60,819 nucleotides of DNA from Acidobacteriota bacterium (GTDB lineage Bacteria > Acidobacteriota > Vicinamibacteria > Fen-336): assembly GCA_003223555.1 (NCBI GenBank), contig QHVM01000058.1, positions 1 to 60,819 on the forward strand. Reading direction: 5' to 3'. The position numbers and the translations under genes are program-made. The notes below the pieces were generated by a model. It was not told where the DNA came from and did no database searches. It saw nothing but the letters and a program-made list of their open reading frames with translations. Shown in pieces: positions 42,084 through 52,155 of this stretch. Each line of letters opens with the position of its first letter. Position 1 is the stretch's first letter.

Positions 42084-43850
42084 ATGACGAAGACTCATGC
42101 GGAGCGAAGCTCGCCTGCATCCGCGTCGACGCCCCGCCGCCGGCCTTTCTTCGCCCTCCTTCTCGTCGCCGGCGTCCTCGCGGTCCTGACGTTCCGCGTC
42201 GCGCGATGGCGGCCGCTCGCCGTCGAGGGAGCGGCCCCCGCGGACGGCTACACGCGCGTCAGCGGCATCGTGCACGTGCACACCACGCTTTCCGACGGCG
42301 GCGGGACGCCGGAGGCGGTGGCGGCGGCGGCCAGGCGGGCGGGGCTGCGCTTCGTCGCCATCACCGACCACAACAACCTCGACGCCAAGCCCTTCGAGGG
42401 CGAGCACGACGGCGTCCTCGTGCTCGTGGGCACGGAGATCTCGACGACCGCCGGCCACGTCGTCGGCCTCGGCATCCCCGATCCCGTCTTCCGCTTCTCG
42501 GGCGACGCCCGCGATGCGCTCGACGACGTGCGCGACCTGGGGGGAGTGGCCTTCGCCGCCCATCCGCTGAGCCCCCGCGAGGATTTCCGCTGGACGGGGT
42601 GGGACCTGCCCGGGCCGTGGGGGATCGAGGTCATGAACGGCGACAGCCAGTGGCGCTCGGCGGGGTGGCCACGCCTGATGCGCACCGCGGCCCTCTACCC
42701 CCTGAGCGCGCGCTACGCGCTCCTCGGCAGCCTCACCCCGCCCGACGAGACGCTCGCCCGCTGGGACGCGCTCCTTGTCCGGCGGGACGTCTCCGCCGTC
42801 GCGGGGGCCGACGCCCACGCCCGGCTCGTGATGTGGAAGGACCGGGCGGTGAGCTTCCCCTCCTACGAGTCGCTCTTCGCGCTCGTGCAGGACCACGTGG
42901 TCCTGGACCAGCCACTGACCGGACAAGCGGAGACCGACGGCCGGACGATCGTGGACGCGCTGGCCCGGGGCCGCTCATACGTGGGCCTGGACGCCCTCGC
43001 CCCCGCCGGCGACTTCTCGTTCGTGGCCGAGACGGCCGGGCGACGCTTCACGATGGGGGACACGGTCGCGCCTGACGCGGATCTCCAGTTACGCGCGCAG
43101 GGGCGGATGCCCGCCGGCGCGCGCGTGAGGATCCTCCGGAACGGCGGGGAGGCGGTGGAGGGGGAAGGCTCCGTCGCGCGGACGGCGCCCGAGCCGGGCG
43201 TGTACCGGGCCGAGGTGCGGATCCCGGGATGGGCCACGCCGTGGATCGTGAGCAACCCGATCTACGTCTTCGGCCCCGTCGCCGCCGCCGGCCGCGCGCG
43301 CCAGGCGGCATGGCCGGAACCCCCGCCCGCGCCGCAGGCCGCCGAGCGGATCGACGGGTTCGAGGGCGCCTCGAGCTTCGCCGCCGAGTTCGATCCCTCC
43401 TCCGCGATGGAGCGGGACGTGGTCGCGCCCGGCGCCGGCCCCGACGGCAGCGCGGCGGCCCGCCTCTCGTTCCGCCTCGGCCGGCCGGGCCCGGGCCGGC
43501 CCTTCGTCTGGTGCGCCCTCGTCAACCGCCAGCCCCGCAACCTGGCCGGCCGGCAGGGCCTCGTCTTCTCCATCCGGGCCGACCGGGAGTACCGGATCTG
43601 GGTCCAGGTGCGCGACGCCAACCCGGCCTCGGCCGACGAGGGCATCGAGTCCTGGTTCGCCTCGGTGCGCACGTCGAAGCGGTGGCAGCGGCTTGCCGTC
43701 CCGTTCGCGCGGCTGCGCTCGATCAACCGGCGCAGCGACGGCCGGCTGGACCTCGACCAGGTGCGCCAGCTCGTCTTCGTGCTCGACCAGGGGGCGGTCA
43801 AGCCGGGCACCCAGGGCACCATCTGGATCGACGACGTGGGGGCCTACTGA
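42084..43850 (+). CDS. Membrane-anchored PHP-domain metal hydrolase with C-terminal beta-sandwich
   Basis: The 588-residue protein has one N-terminal membrane anchor (FFALLLVAGVLAVLTFRVA), then a PHP domain: HVHTTLSDGGGTPEAVAAAA, ITDHNNLDA, GTEISTTAGHVVGLGI, VAFAAHPLSP and AGADAHAR, all standard metal ligands. After about residue 300 comes an Ig-like part, and residues 425-588 look like a CBM11/CIA30-type sandwich ending GTIWIDDVGAY. PHP proteins hydrolyse phosphoesters; the exported, carbohydrate-binding-like arrangement suggests a periplasmic phosphoesterase. Its first codons resemble the repeat-derived xerD start. It overlaps the next gene. Confidence 0.85.
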   Translation: MTKTHAERSSPASASTPRRRPFFALLLVAGVLAVLTFRVARWRPLAVEGAAPADGYTRVSGIVHVHTTLSDGGGTPEAVAAAARRAGLRFVAITDHNNLDAKPFEGEHDGVLVLVGTEISTTAGHVVGLGIPDPVFRFSGDARDALDDVRDLGGVAFAAHPLSPREDFRWTGWDLPGPWGIEVMNGDSQWRSAGWPRLMRTAALYPLSARYALLGSLTPPDETLARWDALLVRRDVSAVAGADAHARLVMWKDRAVSFPSYESLFALVQDHVVLDQPLTGQAETDGRTIVDALARGRSYVGLDALAPAGDFSFVAETAGRRFTMGDTVAPDADLQLRAQGRMPAGARVRILRNGGEAVEGEGSVARTAPEPGVYRAEVRIPGWATPWIVSNPIYVFGPVAAAGRARQAAWPEPPPAPQAAERIDGFEGASSFAAEFDPSSAMERDVVAPGAGPDGSAAARLSFRLGRPGPGRPFVWCALVNRQPRNLAGRQGLVFSIRADREYRIWVQVRDANPASADEGIESWFASVRTSKRWQRLAVPFARLRSINRRSDGRLDLDQVRQLVFVLDQGAVKPGTQGTIWIDDVGAY

Positions 43851-45070
43851 TCACGGCTGTCCCGGCGATCGTCGCGGTGACGATCGCGGCGCCGTTCGCG
43901 GTCGGCGTGAGCCCGGCGGCCGCCGCGGAGCTGCCCTCGGGAGCGGAACTCCAGGTCCGCCTGCTCGCCCCGGTCTCGAGCCGCCATTCGCGTCCGGGAC
44001 AGGCGGTGGCCGCCCGGCTGATCGCCCCCGTCGTCGCGGGCGGCCACACGCTGCTCCCGGCGGGAAGCGAGCTGCGCGGCGAGGTGCGGGTGGCCGGCGT
44101 CGGGCCCGACCATCGGGCGCAGCTCCGCCTCGAGTTCTCGGTGCTGGTGCCGGGCCCGGGCGTGGACCCGCTGAAGATCGACGGCCGGGTCGTCAGCGTC
44201 GACAACGCGCGAGACGGTGGACGCGGCGGGGCGGATCGTCGGCCTGCCCCCCCCGCGCCTCCGTCCGTCGAAGGTCGAGGTCTTGCTGCTGCTCGCGGCC
44301 CACGCGCACCCGGTGGTGCTCGGCCTCGCCGAGGCGGGCAAGCTGGCCCGGAGGCAGGCGGGGCCTCCGGCCATCGCCTATGGAGCCGGGGTGGAGATGA
44401 CCCTGCGCCTCCTCGAAGCCGTCCGCCTGCCGGCGGAGGCTGCCGTGGCCCCGGCGGTGGGGGAGGACCTCGCCGCCGACGTGGACCTCGTCCGCCTCGC
44501 GAGCGCTCCGCCCTTCCGGGCGGTAGCGGCCCGGCTCCGCGCCCCGTGCGACCTCATCAACATCATGTTCGTCGGCTCCGGAGCCGACCTGCACGCGGGC
44601 TTCGTCCAGGCGGGCTGGTCGTCCGCGGCGGCCGGGGCGCGGCCGACGTCATGACCTTCCTGGCCTTCGGCCTCCGGCACGGCTACAAGCCGGCCCCGGT
44701 CTCGCTCCTCGAGCTCGAGGGCCGCCGCCCCGACGCGGTCTTCGAGAAGCAGAACGACACCCTGGCCAAGCGCCATCATGTCCGCATCTGGCGCAGGCCT
44801 TCGCTCTTCCGCGGGCGACCGGTCTGGCTGGCGGCGGCGACCCACGACGTCGACATCACGTTCTTGCGCAAGCAGCGCACCTTCACCCATCGCGTCGACC
44901 CGCGGATCGACCTCGAGCGCGGCAAGATCGTCGACGACCTCGCCTTCACCGGCCAAGTGGCCGCGTGGGGACTCATCGACCGGCCACCGGCTCCCCGCGA
45001 CGCGGCCACTTCCACCGGTGATCGGATCGAGACCGATGGACGGATCGCCGTGGTCCTGTTTCGCCCTTGA
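43847..45070 (+). pseudogene. LssY C-terminal-like exported protein, two compensating frameshifts
   Basis: The N-terminal part (signal-like ITAVPAIVAVTIAAPFAVGV, then GAELQVRLLAPVSSRHSRPG) is in one frame. From about 44207 the sequence continues in a second frame (ARETVDAAGRIVGL, PCDLINIMFVGSGADLHAGF), and from about 44635 it returns to the first frame (ADVMTFLAFGLRHGYKPAPV, KQNDTLAKRHHVRIWRRPSL, ATHDVDITF). The joined product resembles the LssY C-terminal family, found near secretion and PAP2 genes; function unknown. The first break fits loss of GC from a GCGCGCG run. Start is CTG 43847 overlapping the PHP stop, or GTG 43877. Two compensating indels point to sequence error. Confidence 0.75.
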
Positions 45071-45112
45071 GCGACCGCCCGACCGGAGCCGGCCACCTAT
45101 ACTGAAAAGGGA

Positions 45113-47080
45113 ATGGTCAGGAAGACAGCTCCGTCCACGCTCCCGATGGCCAAGGCGCGGGAGGACTTCCTCCGTCTCGTCGAGCATGTCGAGGACTACG
45201 CCATCTTCCTGCTCGACGCCGACGGCCGCATCGCCAGCTGGAACGTCGGCGCCGAGTGCATCAAGGGCTACCGGGCGGACGAGGTCGTCGGCCAGCACCT
45301 GTCGCGCTTCTACACCCCGGAGGACGTCGCGGCTGGCCGGCCGGCCCACGCGCTCGACGTGGCCCGCCGGGAAGGCGTCTACCGCGATGAAGGCTGGCGC
45401 CTCCGCAAGGACGGCTCGCGCTTCTGGGCCAGCATCGTGCTGAACGCGTTGCGCGAGCCTGACGGGACCCTCATCGGCTTCCTCAAGATCACCCGCGACC
45501 TCACCCAGCGGCGGGAGGCGGAGGACAAGCTGCGGCAGAGCGAGGAGCGCTTCCGCCTCCTGGTGGAAGCGGTCACCGACTATGCGGTCTTCATGCTCGA
45601 TACCTCCGGCCACGTCGTGAGCTGGAACCCGGGCGCCGAGCGCATCAAGGGCTACCGCGCCGGCGAGATCATCGGCAGCCACTTCTCCCGGTTCTACCCC
45701 GACGCGGACGTGAAGGCGGGCAAGCCGGCCCGGGAGCTGACCATCGCGGCCGCCGAGGGCCGGTACGAGGAGGAGGGCTGGCGGGTCCGCAAGGACGGCA
45801 CGCTCTTCTGGGCCAGCGTCATCATCACTCCGCTGCGCGACGAGGGCGGTCGGCTACGGGGCTTCGCGAAGGTGACCCGGGACCTCACCGGACGCCACGA
45901 GGCGGAGGAGCAGCGGCTGGCCCTCGCCCGCGAGCAGGCGGCGCGGGTCGAGGCGGAGAAGGCCAACCAGATCAAGGACGAGTTCATGGCCGTGCTCTCC
46001 CACGAGCTGCGGACCCCGCTGAACGCGATCGTCGGCTGGGCCCAGGTGATCCGCTCCTCACCCGGCCTGCCGGCCGACCAGTTCCAGCGCGGGCTGGACG
46101 CCATCCACCGCAACGCCGCCGTCCAGGCCCAGATCGTCGGCGACGTCCTCGACATCTCCCGCATCACCACCGGCAAGGTCCGGATGTCTCCGCGGCGCGT
46201 GGACGCGCGGGAAATCGTGGCCGCCGCCGCCGAGACCCTGCGGCTCGCCGCGGAAGCCAAGCGGCTCGACCTGCGGGCTTCGACGCCCGGCGAGCCGGTG
46301 TTCATCTGGGCCGACCCCGACCGCATCCAGCAGGTCGTATGGAACCTGCTGTCGAACGCGGTGAAGTTCACGCCGCCGGCCGGGCGGGTGGAGCTGACGC
46401 TCGCCACGCGGGACGCCCACGCCGAGATCACCGTGACCGACACCGGGGCCGGCATCCGCCCGGAATTCCTGCCCCACGTCTTCGAGAGCTTCCGCCAGGC
46501 GGACTCCTCCAGCAGCCGGGCCCACGGGGGGCTCGGGCTGGGCCTGGCCATCGTGAAGCAGCTCGTCGAGCTGCACGGCGGCGAGGTGGAGGCCCACAGC
46601 GAAGGCCAGGGCCGGGGGGCCACGCTGCGCGTCCGCCTGCCGCTGTCGCCGGACGAGACGATCGTTCCCGCGCGGGGACCAGGCGCAGTGCGCCTGGACG
46701 GCGTCTCGGTCCTGGTCGTCGAGGACAACGACGATGCCCGGGAGCTGGTCACGGTCATGCTCGGCCAGCTCGGGGCGGCGGTCCTCTGCGCGTCCGGCGC
46801 CGCCGAAGGCCTGGCCCTGGTCCGGGAGAAGCGGCCCGACGTCATCGTCAGCGACATCGAGCTGCCCGCGGGGAGCGGCTACGAGCTCATGCAGATGATC
46901 CGGGCGATGCCGCCCGCGATCGGAGGCCTGACCCCGGCGGTGGCCCTGACCGCGTATGCCCGGGCCGAGGACCGTGTCCGCGCGCTCGGGGCCGGCTTCG
47001 ACGCCCACGTGGCGAAGCCGGCGCGGTCGGACGAACTGGCGCTGGCGATCGCGAGCCTGGTCGGCCGGGATCGCCGGTAA
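45113..47080 (+). CDS. Hybrid sensor histidine kinase: PAS-PAS-HisKA-HATPase-receiver
   Basis: The 655-residue soluble kinase has two PAS domains (about residues 17-130 and 145-260), each with DYAIFLLDADGRIASWNVGA-type sequence and the PAC end RKDGSRFWASIVLNALREPDG. A dimerisation helix with His in FMAVLSHELRTPLNAIVGWA follows, then ATP-binding boxes (VVWNLLSNAVKFTPP, DTGAGI, GGLGLGLAIVKQLVELHGG) and a receiver domain (VLVVEDNDDARELV; phospho-Asp in VIVSDIELPAGSGYE). No membrane segment, so it senses a cytoplasmic cue such as redox or a ligand. No DNA-binding partner is adjacent. Confidence 0.93.
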   Translation: MVRKTAPSTLPMAKAREDFLRLVEHVEDYAIFLLDADGRIASWNVGAECIKGYRADEVVGQHLSRFYTPEDVAAGRPAHALDVARREGVYRDEGWRLRKDGSRFWASIVLNALREPDGTLIGFLKITRDLTQRREAEDKLRQSEERFRLLVEAVTDYAVFMLDTSGHVVSWNPGAERIKGYRAGEIIGSHFSRFYPDADVKAGKPARELTIAAAEGRYEEEGWRVRKDGTLFWASVIITPLRDEGGRLRGFAKVTRDLTGRHEAEEQRLALAREQAARVEAEKANQIKDEFMAVLSHELRTPLNAIVGWAQVIRSSPGLPADQFQRGLDAIHRNAAVQAQIVGDVLDISRITTGKVRMSPRRVDAREIVAAAAETLRLAAEAKRLDLRASTPGEPVFIWADPDRIQQVVWNLLSNAVKFTPPAGRVELTLATRDAHAEITVTDTGAGIRPEFLPHVFESFRQADSSSSRAHGGLGLGLAIVKQLVELHGGEVEAHSEGQGRGATLRVRLPLSPDETIVPARGPGAVRLDGVSVLVVEDNDDARELVTVMLGQLGAAVLCASGAAEGLALVREKRPDVIVSDIELPAGSGYELMQMIRAMPPAIGGLTPAVALTAYARAEDRVRALGAGFDAHVAKPARSDELALAIASLVGRDRR

Positions 47081-47103
47081 CCCGGTCAGGCCCATCTTTG
47101 TGC

Positions 47104-47133
47104 TTGACGAGCGGGGGCCGAAGCATCTATCTT
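47104..47133 (+). promoter_or_regulatory. Probable promoter of the ArsR-methyltransferase/ahcY operon
   Basis: TTGACG (47104-47109), 18 bp, then TATCTT (47128-47133) lie 17 bp before ATG 47151. The stretch CATCTATCTTTCCATC overlaps the -10 box and could be the operator of the ArsR-type regulator encoded next; this is inference. Confidence 0.45.
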
Positions 47134-47150
47134 TCCATCCGGATCGAGAG

Positions 47151-48140
47151 ATGGCTGCGCCCCCGGTCGTCGCGGTTCGCCGCTCCCCGGTCGCCTCCCT
47201 GCTGGAGTCGCTGGAGACCCTCGCCGACCCGACCCGCCTCCGGCTCCTGCGGCTCCTCGAGCGCCACGAGCTGGAGGTGGCCGCCCTGTGCGACATCCTG
47301 CAGCTTCCGCAGTCCACGGTGAGCCGCCACTTGAAGCTCCTGTCCGGCCAGGGATGGCTGGACAGCCGGCCGCGGGGCACCACCCGGCTCTACCGCACGA
47401 GGGCCGAGCCGGACCCGGCGGCCCGCCGGCTGTGGCTGGTCTCCCGCGACCAGACCGCCGGCTGGCCGACCGCGCGCCAGGACGACTTGCGGCTGCAGCG
47501 CCGGCTCTCCCGGCGCTCGCCGGCCGAGGCGTTCTTCGCCGGGGCGGCCGGGCGCTGGGACCGGATGCGCGAAGAGGCCTACGGCCGCGCGTTCACCGAC
47601 GCGGCGCTGCTGGGCCTGCTGCCGGGCGGGTGGGTAGTGGCCGACCTCGGTTGCGGCACGGGTCACGCCGCGGCCGCGCTCTCGCCCCACGTCGGCCGCG
47701 TCGTGGGGGTCGACCAGTCGGCGGCCATGCTGAAGGCGGCCCGGAAGCGGGTGGCGGGGCTGGCGAACGTCGAGCTACGCCCGGGGCGTCTGGAGGCGCT
47801 CCCGATGGAGGACGGCACCTGCGACGGGGCGCTGCTCCTGCTCGCGCTCACCTACCTCGAAGAGCCGGCCGCGGCGCTGCGCGAGATGGCCCGCATCCTC
47901 CGCCCGGGCGGCCGCGGGGTGGTCGCCGACCTCCTCCGCCATGACCGGGACGACTTCCGGCGGCGGATGGGGCAGCGCGGCTTCGGCTTCGCGCCGGAGG
48001 AGCTGAAGCAGATGATGGAGGCGGCCGGCCTCGAGGGCGCCGCCTGCCGCGAGCTGCCCCCCGAGCCGGGCGCGAGAGGCCCGGCGCTGCTGCTGTCGAC
48101 GGCCCGACGGCCACTCAAACCACAAAAGGAGCGCTCATGA
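47151..48140 (+). CDS. ArsR-family regulator fused to a class I SAM methyltransferase (SahR-like candidate)
   Basis: The 329-residue protein has an N-terminal winged-helix ArsR domain ([40 protein letters not shown]) and a C-terminal Rossmann methyltransferase ([55 protein letters not shown]). No metal-binding CxC of ArsR is seen. It overlaps ahcY by 4 bp. In Proteobacteria the ArsR-type SahR senses S-adenosylhomocysteine and represses ahcY; here the methyltransferase fold could be the SAM/SAH sensor. Function as a real methyltransferase is the alternative. Confidence 0.88.
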   Translation: MAAPPVVAVRRSPVASLLESLETLADPTRLRLLRLLERHELEVAALCDILQLPQSTVSRHLKLLSGQGWLDSRPRGTTRLYRTRAEPDPAARRLWLVSRDQTAGWPTARQDDLRLQRRLSRRSPAEAFFAGAAGRWDRMREEAYGRAFTDAALLGLLPGGWVVADLGCGTGHAAAALSPHVGRVVGVDQSAAMLKAARKRVAGLANVELRPGRLEALPMEDGTCDGALLLLALTYLEEPAAALREMARILRPGGRGVVADLLRHDRDDFRRRMGQRGFGFAPEELKQMMEAAGLEGAACRELPPEPGARGPALLLSTARRPLKPQKERS

Positions 48141-49600
48141 CGACGACGACCGTCCCCGCCCGGGGAAAGCTCGAGTTCAAGGTGAAGGACCGCGACCTGG
48201 CCGAGTGGGGCCGCAAGGAGATCCGGCTCGCCGAGGACGAGATGCCCGGCCTCATGGCGCTCCGCAAGGAGTACGGCGCAGCCCAGCCGCTGCGCGGCCA
48301 GCGCATCACCGGCAGCCTCCACATGACGATCCAGACCGCCGTGCTGATCGAGACGCTGAAGTCGCTGGGCGCCGCGGTGCGCTGGGCCTCGTGCAACATC
48401 TTCTCGACCCAGGACCACGCGGCGGCGGCGGTGGCGGCGGGCCCCGACGGCACGCCGGAGAGCCCGAAGGGCGTGCCGGTCTTCGCCTACAAGGGCGAGT
48501 CGCTGGAGGACTACTGGACGTTCACCGACCGGGCCCTCGACTTCGGCGGCGGGAAGGGGCCGACCCAGATCGTCGACGACGGCGGCGACGCGACGCTGCT
48601 CCTCCACAAGGGCGTGGAGTACGAGAAGGCCGCTCGGGTGCCCGATCCCTCGGCCGCGGAGAGCGAGGAGCTGGCGATCGTGCTGAAGCTGCTCGCCCGC
48701 GTCCAGAAGGAGCAGCCGGGCCGGTGGGCGAAGGCGGCCGACGAGTGCCACGGGGTGAGCGAGGAGACGACGACCGGCGTGCACCGCCTCTACGAGATGC
48801 AGAAGAGCGGGACCCTGCTGTTCCCGGCCATCAACGTCAACGACAGCGTGACCAAGAGCAAGTTCGACAACCTCTACGGCTGCCGGCACAGCCTGGTGGA
48901 CGGGCTCATGCGCGCCACCGACGTCATGCTGGCCGGGAAGGTCGCGGTGGTGTGCGGGTACGGCGACGTCGGCAAGGGCTGCGCGCAGTCGCTGCGCGGC
49001 CAGGGCGCGCGGGTCATCGTCACCGAGATCGATCCCATCTGCGCCCTGCAGGCGGCCATGGAGGGCTACCAGGTGCTGACCCTGGAGGACGTGGTCGCGA
49101 CCGCCGACATCTTCGTCACCGCCACCGGCAACACCGGCATCGTCACCGCCGCCCACATGGCCCGCATGAAGGACAAGGCGATCGTGGGCAACATCGGCCA
49201 CTTCGACGACGAGATCGACATGGCCGGCCTGAAGAAGGTCCGCGGGATCAAGAAGATGGGCATCAAGCCCCAGTACGACATGTGGACCTTCCCCGACGGC
49301 CACAGCGTGCTGATCCTGGCCGAGGGCCGCCTGCTGAACCTGGGCTGCGCGACCGGCCACCCGAGCTTCGTGATGTCGACGAGCTTCACCAACCAGGTGC
49401 TGGCCCAGATCGAGCTGGCCACCAACCGGGACACGTACGAGAAGAAGGTGTACGTCCTGCCCAAGAAGCTCGACGAGCGGGTGGCCCGGCTGCACCTCGA
49501 CAAGCTGGGGGTCAAGCTCACGACGCTGACCCCGCAGCAGGCCAGCTACATCGGCGTCAGCCCCGACGGCCCGTTCAAGTCGGAGTGGTACCGGTATTAA
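48137..49600 (+). CDS. ahcY: Adenosylhomocysteinase AhcY
   Basis: AhcY splits S-adenosylhomocysteine into adenosine and homocysteine. The 487-residue protein shows [34 protein letters not shown], the NAD-dependent core [20 protein letters not shown] and [20 protein letters not shown] near residue 275, with C-terminal FKSEWYRY. It contains the usual bacterial insertion relative to human. GGAG precedes ATG 48137, which overlaps the ArsR-methyltransferase stop. Followed by repeats and the convergent lptFG gene. Confidence 0.96.
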   Translation: MTTTTVPARGKLEFKVKDRDLAEWGRKEIRLAEDEMPGLMALRKEYGAAQPLRGQRITGSLHMTIQTAVLIETLKSLGAAVRWASCNIFSTQDHAAAAVAAGPDGTPESPKGVPVFAYKGESLEDYWTFTDRALDFGGGKGPTQIVDDGGDATLLLHKGVEYEKAARVPDPSAAESEELAIVLKLLARVQKEQPGRWAKAADECHGVSEETTTGVHRLYEMQKSGTLLFPAINVNDSVTKSKFDNLYGCRHSLVDGLMRATDVMLAGKVAVVCGYGDVGKGCAQSLRGQGARVIVTEIDPICALQAAMEGYQVLTLEDVVATADIFVTATGNTGIVTAAHMARMKDKAIVGNIGHFDDEIDMAGLKKVRGIKKMGIKPQYDMWTFPDGHSVLILAEGRLLNLGCATGHPSFVMSTSFTNQVLAQIELATNRDTYEKKVYVLPKKLDERVARLHLDKLGVKLTTLTPQQASYIGVSPDGPFKSEWYRY

Positions 49601-49611
49601 GCCGTGACCGG

Positions 49612-49685
49612 GGCGCGAGGTCGTGCACGCGCGCTCCGATATCGGGTCCATCAACGAGTCGCGCGCTCCGCACGACGCTCGCGCC
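49612..49685. repeat. MITE-like palindromic repeat, copy C
   Basis: A 74-bp element, inverse orientation to copy B, with GATATCGGGTCCATCAACGA in the core and the same imperfect terminal repeats. It sits between the convergent ahcY and lptFG genes. Confidence 0.85.
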
Positions 49686-49697
49686 CTATAGTTCCCT

Positions 49698-49752
49698 GCT
49701 CTTTATATTCTCTGCGCCCTCTCTGTTCCTCTCTGCGGCCTCTGCGTTAAAA
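49698..49752. repeat. CGCAGAG-type repeat, copy 6 (inverted orientation)
   Basis: Units TTCTCTGCGCCCTCTCTG and CTCTGCGGCCTCTGCGTTAA lie next to the lptFG stop codon. Confidence 0.75.
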
Positions 49753-49759
49753 GGCAGCG

Positions 49760-52118
49760 CTACGTCTCGAGGTTGAGCACGAGGTACAGGGCCAAGGCGC
49801 CGAAGATGATGTTCGGGGCACACGCGGCGAGGGCGGGAGGCAGGCGGGCGGTGTTGCCGAGCGTCCCGAAGACGGTGAGTAGACGATCGCGATGACGATG
49901 CTGGCGCCGATGCCGTAGAGGGCCCCGCGGCGGGCGACCACGAACGAGAACGGGATCCCGAGCAGGGTCATCACCACGCACACGAAGGGGTAGGCCAGCT
50001 TGTGGTGGAGCTGCACCCGCAGCGGAATCACGTCGACCCCCAGCGCCTCCAGCGAGGCGATGTGGGCCTGCAGCTCGCGGAAGCGCAGCGTGTCGGCGGC
50101 CCGCTCCTCCTGGCCGAAGTAGCTGGGCGGCTCGATCTCGCGGGTACGGGCCCGGCTCAGCTCGTGGAAGGAGGCCCGGTCGCCGAAGGCGCGGCGCCAG
50201 CCCCGCTCGACGTCGTAGCTCATCCCGTTCCAGGCCGCGCTCGCCACGTAGAGCACGTCGCGGAGCTGCCAGCGCTGCGAATCGACGTCGTAGATGGAGA
50301 GGCCGTAGAGGGTGATCCGCCCAGGTAGTCGTAGTTGTAGAGCCGGCCGTCGCTGCCCAGCACCCAGCGGTGGCTCTCGACGCTCGAGGCCTGGACCGGA
50401 CGGCCCTTGATCATGTTGAGGTAGCGGGTGGCTTCGCGGCTCATCGGCGGCAGCACGTACTCGGAGGCGCCGAACATGGCCAGGCACACCGCCGCCCCCA
50501 GCGCCATCACCGGCCCCGCGGCCCGGTAGACGCTGATACCGCCCGCCTTCAGCGCCGTGATCTCGTTCCGCCGGCTCATCACGCCGTAGGTGATGAGCAC
50601 CGCCACCAGGACCCCCACCGGCGTCAGCAGGTGCAGGATGCCGGGGCTGAAGAACGCGTAGTAGCGGAAGACCGTGACGCCCTTGATGTGGTTGGTCTGG
50701 ATCTCGTCGAAGAGGTCCATGAAGTTCACGAGCACGAAGAGCGACCAGAACGCGGCGAGCACAAGCAGGAAGTGGCCGGCCCAGCTGCGGGCCACGTAGC
50801 GGTCGAGGATCCCCGGCAGGGGCAGGCGCATCCGCGGGATGCGCACGACCACCACCGGCCGCGCGCCGCGGCGGGGAACGGACCGGAGGGCGGGGGCCGG
50901 CCGCCGGCGGACGCCGGGAACGATGGCATACCGCTTGGTCAGCAGGATCGCGTAATGCGACGGGTCCAGGGGGTCGAAGGCCGCCTCGCGATGGTTCAGG
51001 TAGAGCAGCACCAGCGCGATCGCCCCCAGCAGGATGTTCGCCCCCCACATGGACAGGAAGGGCGAGAGCAGTCCCGTGTCCCCGGCCTGCTCGCCGAGGC
51101 GGATGAGGACGTAGTAGACGAAGATGACCAGGATCGAGAGCCCGAAGGCCGCCGACCGCGCCTCCTTCTTGCTTCCCAGCGACAGGCCGAGGCCGAGCAG
51201 CCCGAAGACCACGCACGCGAAGGGGATCGCGAACTTCTTGTGGTACTCGACCTCGTAGCGCCCCCAGTCCACGCGCCCCTTGCCCCGGGCCTGGAGCCGC
51301 CGCACCATCTCCCGCAGCTCGGCCAGGCTCATCTCGCGGTCGCCCTTGGCCAGGGCCACGTTGGGGAAGAACTGCTCGTAGGGCAGCGGCTGGTAGCCGC
51401 TGCCCATGCGCTCCAGGTGGAAGTCGGCCGGATCGATCTGGTTGAAGGAGTAAACGGTCGCCTCGGTGAGGTCGAGCCCGACCGACTTGCGCGCCTCCTC
51501 GACGTGCAGCCGTCCGGTGCGGGCCAGGATCACCTGCGGCTTGGAGGCGACCCGTCCGTCGAAGATGAAGACGTCCCTCCACTCCCCGCTGCGGGCCGGG
51601 ATGTCGGAGATGTAGAAGACCATGCCCGGCACCAGGTCGTCGTTGAAGACGCGGGCCGCCATCTGGGTACGGGCCTTGCTGATCACGAGCTTGAAGATCA
51701 GCTCGCGGTAGGCCTGGTTGGCCGCGGGCAGCGCGACGCCCACGACGTAGAATGTGACGAGGCCGGCCACGACCGACAGGGCCACGACCGGCCGCAGGAG
51801 GCGGGCGGGGCTCACGCCGCTGGCGCGCAGGGCCACGATCTCGCTGTCGCTGGCCAGGCGCCCGAACGCCAGCAGCACGCCGAGCAGGAACGCCATGGGT
51901 ATGGTCACGGAGAAGATGCTCGGGAGAAGATAGAGGAACGCGCGGAGCACGGTGCCGAGGTCGGCCCCTCTCGACACCAGGATGCGCATGAGGTTCGAGA
52001 TCGTGTCCAGGAGCAGGATGAACGTGAAGAGGAGCAGGCCGAGCGCGGTGGGAGGGACCATCTCGCGGACCACGTACCGGTCCAGCAGCGTGGGCCGCAG
52101 CGCGCCGGTGGCCTTCAC
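49760..52118 (-). CDS. LptF-LptG fusion (LPS export permease), frameshifted in the LptG half
   Basis: LptF and LptG are the membrane subunits of the LptB2FG transporter that lifts LPS toward the outer membrane. From ATG 52118, residues 1-395 are LptF (LLDRYVVREMVPPTALGLLL; LRASGVSPARLLRPVVAL; KKFAIPFACVVFGLLGLGLS). The frame continues with no stop into LptG (MRLPLPGILDRYVARSWAGH; NEITALKAGGISVYRAAG). LptG then breaks at about 50322 after LYNYDYLG, continues in a second frame (ITLYGLSIYDVDSQRW to IAIVY), and breaks again near 49880 before TVFGTLGNTARLPPALAACA. The two breaks look like small deletions. If the frame across the LptF-LptG junction is right, this is a single-chain permease. Confidence 0.85.
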
Positions 52119-52155
52119 CGATGAATCCTAGCATGCGGCCCGCGGGGCGCCGGTA

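Noticed and set aside
47081-47150. SAH riboswitch before the ahcY operon
   Set aside because: The gap is 70 bp and includes the promoter; no SAH-riboswitch pattern is visible. A protein regulator is encoded instead.
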